Assembly (NCBI GenBank): GCA_045635745.1
Contig: JAZTWG010000053.1
Location: 21,121-85,120 of the forward strand
Source: SIG78 sp045635745
GTDB lineage: Bacteria; Verrucomicrobiota; Lentisphaeria; Victivallales; Victivallaceae
Reading direction: 5' to 3'
DNA: 64,000 nt
The notes under the pieces were generated by a model that was given only the letters and a program-made list of their open reading frames with translations, was not told where the DNA came from and searched no databases. The position numbers were made by a program, and so were the translations under genes. Position 1 is the first letter of the stretch; each line of letters starts with the position of its first letter. Positions 1-6,427 of this stretch are shown here, piece by piece.

Positions 1-533
1 TTGATCGCCTCTTCCGGCCCCGGCAGATTGCGGGGGACAAATCCGGCACCGCCATATTTCAGCAACTGTTCGAACACGCTTCGGATATCCGGAAAATTGT
101 ATTTTTCTGCCAATACCCGGGCAAAGTGCGGACGCCCGGGGACATCCTGCTGCATGCCGATAGATGCAAGTTCTTCATCGGTAATGGTATAGCCTGAGGA
201 TGCGAGCTTTTCCTGCATGGCTTTTGCCCGGGTGATTCTTTCCTGCCGCATGTTGTACATGAAATTCTGCAATACGGCATTATCCGGATCGATGAAAAGC
301 CCCACGATATGTATTTCCCGAACTCCGATACGGCTGGAAAGTTCCACGCCGGCGATCAGTTCCACATCGGGAAAACGTTCCTGACAGGCCAGAAAATCTT
401 TCAATCCGCCGGTAGTGTCATGATCGGTCAACGCTATGGCGTTCAATCCGGCCGCCGCCGCCATGGCCGGCAATTCACCGGCCGGTACCGTGCCGTCGGA
501 AGATGTGCTGTGAACATGTAAGTCTATTGCCAA
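1..533 (-). CDS. PHP-domain metal-dependent phosphoesterase (TrpH/YciV-like), 3' end outside window
   Basis: Predicted metal-dependent phosphoesterase or 5'-3' exonuclease of the PHP family, cytoplasmic. The first 177 residues are visible. They contain the PHP signatures in order: H6-V-H8, T-D37-H38-D39, G-V-E64-L-S, an H75 in E-I-H-I-V-G, and G-R-P-H136-F-A-R-V, the last being typical of the TrpH/YciV (RNase AM) branch. I start it at TTG 531-533 because a GAGG lies 7 nt upstream and no ATG fits; an ATT immediately upstream is less likely. It is divergent from the dksA-like gene. The gene runs off the left edge, so the C-terminal part with the remaining metal ligands is not seen. Family assignment is firm; the substrate (3',5'-pAp, small RNA or nucleotide) is open. 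Confidence 0.85.
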   Translation of the reverse strand, partial: MAIDLHVHSTSSDGTVPAGELPAMAAAAGLNAIALTDHDTTGGLKDFLACQERFPDVELIAGVELSSRIGVREIHIVGLFIDPDNAVLQNFMYNMRQERITRAKAMQEKLASSGYTITDEELASIGMQQDVPGRPHFARVLAEKYNFPDIRSVFEQLLKYGGAGFVPRNLPGPEEAI

Positions 534-603
534 AATGGAACCTCGTTTCAGTTGAAATGTCTTAATTTAATACGCAAAGTTGGTAAATGCAAGATAAACT
601 GCC

Positions 604-631
604 TTGAAAAAATCCAATATTGTGCTATCTT
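604..631 (+). promoter_or_regulatory. Promoter of the dksA-lspA-miaA operon
   Basis: TTGAAA (604-609), 16-nt spacer, TATCTT (626-631), with TGTGC directly before the -10 box (extended -10). The same TGTGC plus -10 block recurs before tig, the DtxR-type gene and the coiled-coil gene in this window. Confidence 0.65.
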
Positions 632-686
632 ATAAGGATGTGAGGTTTAGGTATTAAAAAACAACATGGGGAAAGGAACTTGAAAA

Positions 687-1103
687 ATGCCCAGAGCACC
701 GAAAATCAAAAGTATTACTGCCAAACTGACTCCCGAGCAGAAAAAACACTACGACAATCTGATGGCTGCCCGCGATGCAGTTATGGGCCGTGTGCGCTCC
801 TATGCGGAAGATGCTCTCGATTGCAGCAATGCCGATAAGCGCGGTGTAACCACTCACATGGCCGATATGGGGTCGGACAGCAGCCGTCATGAAATGGGTT
901 TGCAGCTTATGAGTGAAGAAGGCGATGTGCTGGAACTTATCGAAGAAGCCATCGAGCGCCTGGTGGAAAACAAGAACTACGGCATCTGTCAGGATTGCGG
1001 CGAAGCCATTCCGCCGGCACGTCTGGAAGTGCGCCCCTATGCAATCTATTGCACCAAGTGCAAATCCATACGCGAAAAGAACGGCGGCAACCGTTTGCGG
1101 TGA
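687..1103 (+). CDS. DksA/TraR-family zinc-finger transcription factor
   Basis: A 138-residue DksA/TraR-family protein. A helical N-terminal coiled coil (about 15-95) is followed by a four-cysteine zinc finger, C101-x2-C104 and C122-x2-C125. Members bind RNA polymerase through the secondary channel and modulate initiation with ppGpp; that role is known for the family and not shown here. The acidic coil tip of E. coli DksA (DxxDxA) is not obvious; the equivalent region reads ADMGSDSSRHE, so activity may differ. AAAGGAA lies 8 nt before the ATG. It is the first gene of an apparent operon with lspA (36-nt gap) and miaA. Confidence 0.85.
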   Translation: MPRAPKIKSITAKLTPEQKKHYDNLMAARDAVMGRVRSYAEDALDCSNADKRGVTTHMADMGSDSSRHEMGLQLMSEEGDVLELIEEAIERLVENKNYGICQDCGEAIPPARLEVRPYAIYCTKCKSIREKNGGNRLR

Positions 1104-1139
1104 TCTGCGGCCGGGTCAAAAGGGGATCTTTCTGCAATC

Positions 1140-1676
1140 ATGACAAAACACCGCAAGATAGAGCCGCGCTCGAACGAAGAAGTGCGGCTGCTGATGCTGT
1201 CATCCGGTATAGCGTTTTTTCTGCTGATAATTGACCAGATCACCAAACTTATGGTCGAACAGCGGATGCGCCTGGGGCAATCCATTGAGATAATCAAAGG
1301 TTTTTTTTCGCTGACTTTTGTTACCAACAAAGGTGCGGCGTGGGGGATGTTCCACGGATACGGCATGATATTGTTTTTTATCGGCATAGCGGTAATGGCC
1401 GCCGCAATATATTTTTTGCGTAAGCTCTGCGACGGCTACCGCGAACGCTATATTGCCATACTTGCGGTGCTTTCCGGAGTGGCAGGCAATTCCATTGACC
1501 GTGTCTGGCGCGGTGAAGTGGTGGATTTTCTGGATTGCTACATAAAAAATCATCATTGGCCCGCATTCAATATTGCCGACTGCGCCATTTGCGTCGGCAT
1601 ATTCATTTACATGGTTTCGGTGCTGTTGCGTCCGGCGCCGGAAGCTGAAAATAAAGATGCCGTCGATGCTGCCTGA
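1140..1676 (+). CDS. lspA: Lipoprotein signal peptidase (signal peptidase II)
   Basis: Inner-membrane aspartyl protease that removes signal peptides from diacylglyceryl-modified prolipoproteins. The 178 residues have four hydrophobic segments. The signatures are present: I-D-Q-I-T-K near residue 31, T-N-x-G-A-A-W-G (62-69), and the catalytic aspartates D129 (in V-V-D-F) and D147 (in F-N-I-A-D). The N-terminal hydrophilic extension of about 20 residues is slightly longer than in E. coli. Its last codons overlap the start of miaA by 20 nt. A lipobox protein at 37072 is a likely substrate. Confidence 0.95.
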   Translation: MTKHRKIEPRSNEEVRLLMLSSGIAFFLLIIDQITKLMVEQRMRLGQSIEIIKGFFSLTFVTNKGAAWGMFHGYGMILFFIGIAVMAAAIYFLRKLCDGYRERYIAILAVLSGVAGNSIDRVWRGEVVDFLDCYIKNHHWPAFNIADCAICVGIFIYMVSVLLRPAPEAENKDAVDAA

Positions 1677-2556
1677 ACTTTCTGAAATCCCGCTGAAAGT
1701 CATTGCCGGACCTACCGCCAGCGGCAAAAGTGCTCTGGCGCTGGAAATGGCTGAAAAATGCAATGGCGAGATCGTTTCCATTGACTCCATGCAGCTCTAC
1801 CGGCTGATACCCATTGGTACCGCTCAACCCGATGCCGATGATCTGGCGAGGGTGCCGCATCATCTGGTGGGTATTTACGAATTTGAACAGCGTGCCGAAG
1901 TCTACACTTTTGTCGAAATGGCAGAAAAAGTTATCCGCGAAATCGCCGGTCGCGGCCGGGTGCCGGTTTTATGCGGCGGCACCGGGCTTTATCTGAAAAG
2001 TCTGCTGTACGGCCTTGATCAGCTCCCCGGCGATGATGATTTGAAAAAGAGTCTGGATCTGGAGTATGATGATCCGGCGCAGCTTGCTGCTTTGCAGGCG
2101 CGTCTGAATGCTCTGGGTGATGCTGCGGTGGTGGAAAAATTCACCAATAACCGCCGCCGGCTGATCCGGGCGCTGGAGATCCGGCTGCTGACCGGAAGAT
2201 CGATTTTTGAGTTGCAGGGCGAGTACAAGATGCAGCTGCGTTTTAAGCTTTCTGAAGCATTCCATCTGGTGCACGACCGTTCCGTATTGCAGGAGCGTAT
2301 TGCCAAACGCACCGCGCTGATGCTGAAAAACGGCTGGATCGAAGAAGCGGAAAATGCCATAAAACATGGATTGCTTGCCAGCCCCACCGCGCATCAGGCG
2401 CTGGGGTACAAGATCATAAATCGCTATCTGCAAGGCGAAATCGACTTCAATGAACTGGAAAAACTCATCGTTACCGCCACCTGGCAGTATGCCCGGCGGC
2501 AGCAGACATGGTTTCGGCATCAGCATCCGGAATTGGCGGTAAAAGTTATGAGCTGA
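1657..2556 (+). CDS. miaA: tRNA dimethylallyltransferase
   Basis: Transfers dimethylallyl from DMAPP to N6 of A37 in tRNAs reading UNN codons. The P-loop G-P-T-A-S-G-K-S sits at residues 18-25, followed by the family motif S-I-D-S-M-Q-L-Y (about 39-46) and C-G-G-T-G-L-Y. With the ATG at 1657 the protein has 299 residues, the usual size; the frame is open further upstream but that would run back inside lspA. A second in-frame ATG at 1666 is possible. The overlap with lspA suggests translational coupling. Confidence 0.93.
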   Translation: MPSMLPELSEIPLKVIAGPTASGKSALALEMAEKCNGEIVSIDSMQLYRLIPIGTAQPDADDLARVPHHLVGIYEFEQRAEVYTFVEMAEKVIREIAGRGRVPVLCGGTGLYLKSLLYGLDQLPGDDDLKKSLDLEYDDPAQLAALQARLNALGDAAVVEKFTNNRRRLIRALEIRLLTGRSIFELQGEYKMQLRFKLSEAFHLVHDRSVLQERIAKRTALMLKNGWIEEAENAIKHGLLASPTAHQALGYKIINRYLQGEIDFNELEKLIVTATWQYARRQQTWFRHQHPELAVKVMS

Positions 2557-2575
2557 TTGCACTCAGGATCGGATA

Positions 2576-3844
2576 TCAGGCAAGTTTCAGCACATCTATC
2601 AAACTCAAATTGGTGTGATATCCCGGGTCAAGGTCAGGAACCGCCGGGATCACCCGCACTGCGTTGCCGTATTTGTCGCAAGTCTGATAAGCAAAATAGT
2701 GCTGCGCGGGATTGACAAAGTAATCTTTGAATGCCGCGGTACACTCGCGGATGATTTGCGTATTATCCACATTGCAGAATTTTTCCATCAGCGCGGCGGC
2801 GCGGATCGTTTCTGGCAGACTCCACCACGGCATATCCGAATTTATCACTTTATCGCTCAAAAGGTCGTAGGACTTGATGATTCCGCCTGCCGGCAGCTGT
2901 CTGCCGGTGGCGTAATGCCATGCAAAGAATTTTTTATAGATGCTGCGGCATTTTTTCAGAAATTCGCGGTCTTCTGTGCGGTTGAATTTTTCCATAGTCA
3001 GAAGAAATTTCATGGAAAGCCCCACAAATTCCAGTGCATGTCCCGGATCGCACAACTGCCCGTTGCTGTCTATATAAGGTGTGTTTTCCGGCGTAACGGC
3101 CTCAAAGAATTTTACTTTGTCGCCATCGTAAATGGTGTGCAGTTCAAGCAAGCGTTCGATAAAGCTTCTGCCGTAATTCAGGAATACTTCATCCCGGGTC
3201 AAATCGGCGGCAAATGCTATGCCGCCAAGCGCGATCATAAACGGCCCCTGCAATATCTTGCCGGGTACTGCCGTTACCGGGTTTTTGGGATCAAAAGCCT
3301 GTTGGTCAGTAACGAATTCGAGGTTTTGGATCGCATCGAGTGTCTTTCGCAAATAAGCCAATGATGTTTCTAAAAGAGTTTTATCTTCCAGCGCTGCTGC
3401 CGCTGCTACCAACCCTTTGCTGTAAAAGAGATCGCTGTAATTGGCCTTACCTGCCGGCGGCTCCCGGCGTATGCTCAAATCTCCGTTCAGAAATTCTCCG
3501 GTGGGCGAAAACATGAAAAACATTCTGCCGTTGTTCTGCAAACGCACTTTTTCCATATTTTCCACTACGCGTTTCAGCAGATCCGGCACTTGAGTTTTTT
3601 CGCCGAATCCGGCGCGCAGATGGCACGCAAGTGATTCGGCTCCACGCCCTTGGATCCAGCTGTAAACAACATCCTGACTGCGGAATTTCAAGTCTTCGGA
3701 GTCGGCGATGGTATAATCCCGGCCGTCTATTACATCGAACTTGGTGTTGATGTAATTTCCATTACGGCTGCGTTCGAGCATAAAACTGAAACTTTCCGAA
3801 ATAACTTTCCGGAAAAAATCCAACTCCGTTGATCCACTTGGCAT
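2576..3844 (-). CDS. N-acylglucosamine 2-epimerase (AGE)-like (alpha/alpha)6-barrel protein
   Basis: A 422-residue cytoplasmic protein with the hallmarks of the AGE/cellobiose-2-epimerase superfamily: D-P-G-H-A-L-E-F (catalytic-site His of the P-G-H motif), M-P-W-W-S-L-P-E-T, and a C-terminal Y-H-T-N. The family isomerises sugars (ManNAc/GlcNAc, mannose/fructose, cellobiose); the substrate here cannot be told. AAGGG lies 8 nt before the ATG. It is the last gene of a minus-strand set after the FAH-type hydrolase and dCMP deaminase, with a gap of only 17 nt, so probably co-transcribed although functionally unrelated. Confidence 0.75.
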   Translation of the reverse strand: MPSGSTELDFFRKVISESFSFMLERSRNGNYINTKFDVIDGRDYTIADSEDLKFRSQDVVYSWIQGRGAESLACHLRAGFGEKTQVPDLLKRVVENMEKVRLQNNGRMFFMFSPTGEFLNGDLSIRREPPAGKANYSDLFYSKGLVAAAAALEDKTLLETSLAYLRKTLDAIQNLEFVTDQQAFDPKNPVTAVPGKILQGPFMIALGGIAFAADLTRDEVFLNYGRSFIERLLELHTIYDGDKVKFFEAVTPENTPYIDSNGQLCDPGHALEFVGLSMKFLLTMEKFNRTEDREFLKKCRSIYKKFFAWHYATGRQLPAGGIIKSYDLLSDKVINSDMPWWSLPETIRAAALMEKFCNVDNTQIIRECTAAFKDYFVNPAQHYFAYQTCDKYGNAVRVIPAVPDLDPGYHTNLSLIDVLKLA

Positions 3845-3861
3845 AATTTATACCCTTAAAT

Positions 3862-4359
3862 TCAATCTTCCAGCGCCCGCACTTTCACCCCGGCTTCTGC
3901 CAGCAGGCGCATGGAGGTCGAATCGATGCTGTAACGCTGTTTGTATACTACTTCTTTGATTCCGGCATTGATGATCATTTTGGAGCAGAGCAGGCAGGGA
4001 CTGTAAGTGGTATAGATCGTTGCCCCGGCTACTGCAATACCGTGATATGCGGCCTGTACGATGCTGTTCTCTTCGGCGTGACTGCACAAACATTCGGTCA
4101 GACCTTCGCCGGAAGGTATATTGCTGTTGCAGCGCGGGCAGCCGCCTTCGTTGCAGTTTTTGATTCCGCGCGGTGTGCCGTTGTATCCGGTCGAAATAAT
4201 ACGTTTATCGCGCACCAGTACCGCTGCCACATGGCGGCGGCTGCAGTTGCTCCGGCTGGCGGCAACTTCGGCAATACTCATAAAATAGTGATCCCAATCC
4301 GGACGTTCTGTTTTGACCGCTGCTGTTTTTGCTGTTTCATCCCCGCAATTACTGCACAT
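3862..4359 (-). CDS. Deoxycytidylate (dCMP) deaminase-family zinc enzyme
   Basis: Converts dCMP to dUMP for dTTP synthesis. The zinc site is complete: H94-A-E96 and P-C122-L-L-C125. The extra Cys-rich segment (about 69-92, with C-x-x-C and C-L-C) matches the second zinc-binding region of ComEB/dCMP deaminases. I use ATG 4359, because GGAGGG lies 6 nt upstream; the TTG two codons earlier is less likely. It overlaps the end of the upstream FAH-family gene by 11 nt, indicating coupling. Length 165 aa is normal for the family. Confidence 0.9.
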   Translation of the reverse strand: MCSNCGDETAKTAAVKTERPDWDHYFMSIAEVAASRSNCSRRHVAAVLVRDKRIISTGYNGTPRGIKNCNEGGCPRCNSNIPSGEGLTECLCSHAEENSIVQAAYHGIAVAGATIYTTYSPCLLCSKMIINAGIKEVVYKQRYSIDSTSMRLLAEAGVKVRALED

Positions 4360-5011
4360 AATCAACCCTCCAGCTGTAACTGTTGTTTCTGTGATCTGTT
4401 AACTTTATTTCATCATTATTCTGCAATGCACCCACCCCTTGCGGCGTGCCGCTGAAAATCAAATCTCCGCTCTGAAGTTCCCAGTATCTGGAGATTTCCA
4501 CAATCAATCTTTTTACCGGATAGATCATGTCTTTGCTGTTGCCCTGCTGGCGTATTTCGCCATTTATGATTCCGCAGAATGTCAATCCGTCGAGTTTATC
4601 CACGACCGGGTCAAATTTATGCAGAGTCCCCAGCGGAGCTGATTTTTCAAATGCTTTGCTGCACTCCCACGGCAGCGCTTTGGCCCGCAATTCCTTTTGC
4701 AATGTCCGCAGGGTCAGATCGCAGCCGATCCCGATAGCACCGATGAAGTTTTCCGCTTCCGCTTCATTCCGGGCCTTACCAGCTTTGCCGATCATAAAGA
4801 CCAATTCTGTCTCGTAATCGAACTGCCCCTTGTAACCATCCGGCGGCGAAAGTATTTCTCCCGGCTTTACCAGCGATTCTGCCGGTTTCATAAATATCAC
4901 CGGCGGAATTTCTTCAAAACCATGCAGTTCGCGAACATGTTCCGCATAATTGCACCCGATGCAGAATACCCGGGCTGCTGTGTGTTTTACTCCGTCAACA
5001 TCGATAAACAT
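4349..5011 (-). CDS. Fumarylacetoacetate hydrolase (FAH)-family protein
   Basis: A 220-residue single-domain FAH-family enzyme, the size of acylpyruvases and oxaloacetate decarboxylases (YcgM/FAHD1 type). Motifs: R-V-F-C-I-G-C-N-Y-A-E-H near the N-terminus, P-P-V-I-F-M-K-P, the metal-ligand segment D-Y-E-T-E-L-V, and the C-terminal G-D-L-I-F-S-G-T-P-Q-G-V-G. The family cleaves C-C bonds in acylpyruvates with Mg2+/Mn2+; the true substrate is unknown. First gene of the minus-strand trio, divergent from the HD-domain gene. Confidence 0.85.
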   Translation of the reverse strand: MFIDVDGVKHTAARVFCIGCNYAEHVRELHGFEEIPPVIFMKPAESLVKPGEILSPPDGYKGQFDYETELVFMIGKAGKARNEAEAENFIGAIGIGCDLTLRTLQKELRAKALPWECSKAFEKSAPLGTLHKFDPVVDKLDGLTFCGIINGEIRQQGNSKDMIYPVKRLIVEISRYWELQSGDLIFSGTPQGVGALQNNDEIKLTDHRNNSYSWRVDYVQ

Positions 5012-5091
5012 GCTTTTTTACCATTTTTGCATTTGTTTTTATTCATCTTGCACATTATCTTATAACATAACATAAAACGGAGTTATTGCAA

Positions 5092-5730
5092 GTGGATAAA
5101 CTTATTGATTTGGCAGAGATTTTCATAAAAAATAAACTTTGTATTCATCTTTCTGACGGACATGACTTTGATCACACCTGTCGGGTCGTTAATCATGCCC
5201 TTGATCTGTGCGATGAAATTCCCGGAGCCGACCGCATGATCGTGCATCTGGCCGCGCTTTTGCACGATGTGGCACGGCCGCAGGAATTTCAAAGTCAGGG
5301 CAGAATCGATCACGCCATTGCCGGCGCTGAAATCGCCCGCGATTTCCTCCGCGAACACACTTCCGGCGAAATCGCCGACCGGGTAGCGGAGGCCATTGCC
5401 CAGCACCGTTTCCGCTCCGGCAATAAACCTTCTTCTCTCGAAGCCGAAATCCTTTATGATGCCGATAAACTTGACAGTCTCGGCGCTGTCGGTATTGCAC
5501 GCGCTTTTATGTTTGCCTCGCAAACCGGTGCCAAACTCCATAACTCCCGCGAAGAGGCTTTGGCGAATCCGCCTTACAGCAAGCATGATACTGCTTATCG
5601 CGAATATCTGGTCAAGCTTTCGCTGCTGCCGGAAAAAATGCTTACCGCTCCCGGAAAACTGCGTGCGGAAAAACTCTACGGTTTCATGGAAATATTTTTT
5701 GATCAGTTAAATTCAGAAATTTTTCGCTGA
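5092..5730 (+). CDS. HD-domain phosphohydrolase
   Basis: A 212-residue HD-superfamily protein, soluble. The metal ligands are visible: H28 in H-D-F-D-H, H58-D59 in A-A-L-L-H-D-V, and the distal Asp in Y-D-A-D-K-L-D-S-L-G-A. This layout resembles YedJ/YfdR-type uncharacterised phosphohydrolases. GTG 5092 is chosen as the start, with GGAG 9 nt upstream; TTG 5086 would leave only 3 nt. Divergent from the FAH gene across an 80-nt promoter region; tRNA-Thr follows 54 nt downstream. Confidence 0.8.
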   Translation: MDKLIDLAEIFIKNKLCIHLSDGHDFDHTCRVVNHALDLCDEIPGADRMIVHLAALLHDVARPQEFQSQGRIDHAIAGAEIARDFLREHTSGEIADRVAEAIAQHRFRSGNKPSSLEAEILYDADKLDSLGAVGIARAFMFASQTGAKLHNSREEALANPPYSKHDTAYREYLVKLSLLPEKMLTAPGKLRAEKLYGFMEIFFDQLNSEIFR

Positions 5731-5784
5731 ATATTTGCAAACATACACTTTTGGCTGTATTGTATAGTATCATCTTTCAAAGGT

Positions 5785-5860
5785 GCCAGCTTAGCTCAGT
5801 TGGTAGAGCAGTTGACTTGTAATCACCAGGTCGCCGGTTCGACTCCGGCAGCTGGCTCCA
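5785..5860 (+). tRNA. tRNA-Thr (anticodon TGT)
   Basis: A full cloverleaf can be folded: the acceptor arm GCCAGCT pairs perfectly with AGCTGGC, the D-arm contains GCTCAGTTGGTAGAGC, the anticodon loop is C-T-TGT-A-A, and the T-arm is GCCGG-TTCGACT-CCGGC. Discriminator T and CCA are encoded. The anticodon TGT reads ACA/ACN threonine codons. A run of ten T follows immediately. Confidence 0.97.
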
Positions 5861-5865
5861 TTTTT

Positions 5866-5990
5866 TTTTTGCTTCGTCTTGCGGCAAATTTCGAGCCTTG
5901 CCGCTTCGCATCCTGCAGTCACATACGTGGGTATGTTCCTTTGTCTGCTCATTGCAAAACTCGAAATTTGCTCGCAATACTTCGCAAAAA
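5866..5990. repeat. Imperfect long inverted repeat immediately 3' of tRNA-Thr (MITE- or REP-like)
   Basis: Arms 5866-5901 and 5954-5990 are inverted copies with roughly 80% identity by eye, including a perfect 12-bp core (gcaaatttcgag at 5884-5895, its complement at 5960-5971). The spacer holds a further perfect hairpin, acatac-gtgg-gtatgt (5921-5936). No ORF of substance. It could be a non-autonomous mobile element, a REP-type palindrome or a transcribed structured RNA. Confidence 0.6.
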
Positions 5991-6352
5991 CGGCTGGCGG
6001 ACGTTTTTTGAAGGCTGGCTGTAGTGTGGGCGACCGGGCGATGCCCGGCATGCGGACTCGCTACGCTTGCCGCACATCTGAATACGTTATGGCAGACCGG
6101 CGGCGTTGCCGCCGCCGCTTGCTTTGCTCGCGGCGTGGCGTTCGCTTTGCTCCCGCCGGTACTCTCGGGCGGTTTTCCCGCCCATTGCTTGCTTGAGAAC
6201 ATTGCGCCATTTCGCATCGTTTGTGTCCGTTTTGGTCAGTTTTCATCAGTTTTTACCTGCTTGCTGCATGGCGGGGCGGATTTTGGGTGTTTTTTTACAA
6301 AAAAATCCTTATTTTATCTTAAAAACTATGTTTTTAATTTGAGAAAATCTGC
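5991..6352. other. Gene-free stretch with small GC-rich palindromes
   Basis: Together with the inverted repeat it makes a 567-bp gap between tRNA-Thr and gyrA. The first two thirds are GC-rich and full of short palindromes (gccgg/ccggc-like blocks, and gggcgg-tttt-cccgcc near 6168-6184); the last 150 nt turn AT-rich towards the gyrA promoter. The longest open frame (6024-6386) has no plausible RBS and an improbable Cys-rich composition, so I do not call it a gene. Confidence 0.5.
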
Positions 6353-6382
6353 TTGTGGGTGTATATTGACTCTATGTATAAT
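6353..6382 (+). promoter_or_regulatory. Candidate gyrA-operon promoter
   Basis: TTGTGG (6353-6358), 18-nt spacer, perfect TATAAT (6377-6382). The start codon lies about 40 nt downstream of the expected transcription start. Confidence 0.5.
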
Positions 6383-6427
6383 TTAAATAACATAAGGATA
6401 ACTTTTTAAAATTTCAATGGTGAACGC

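Noticed and set aside
6024..6386. 120-codon frame in the tRNA-Thr/gyrA gap
   Set aside because: No ribosome-binding site, Cys/Phe/Leu-rich random-looking translation, and it overlaps palindromic DNA and the gyrA promoter.
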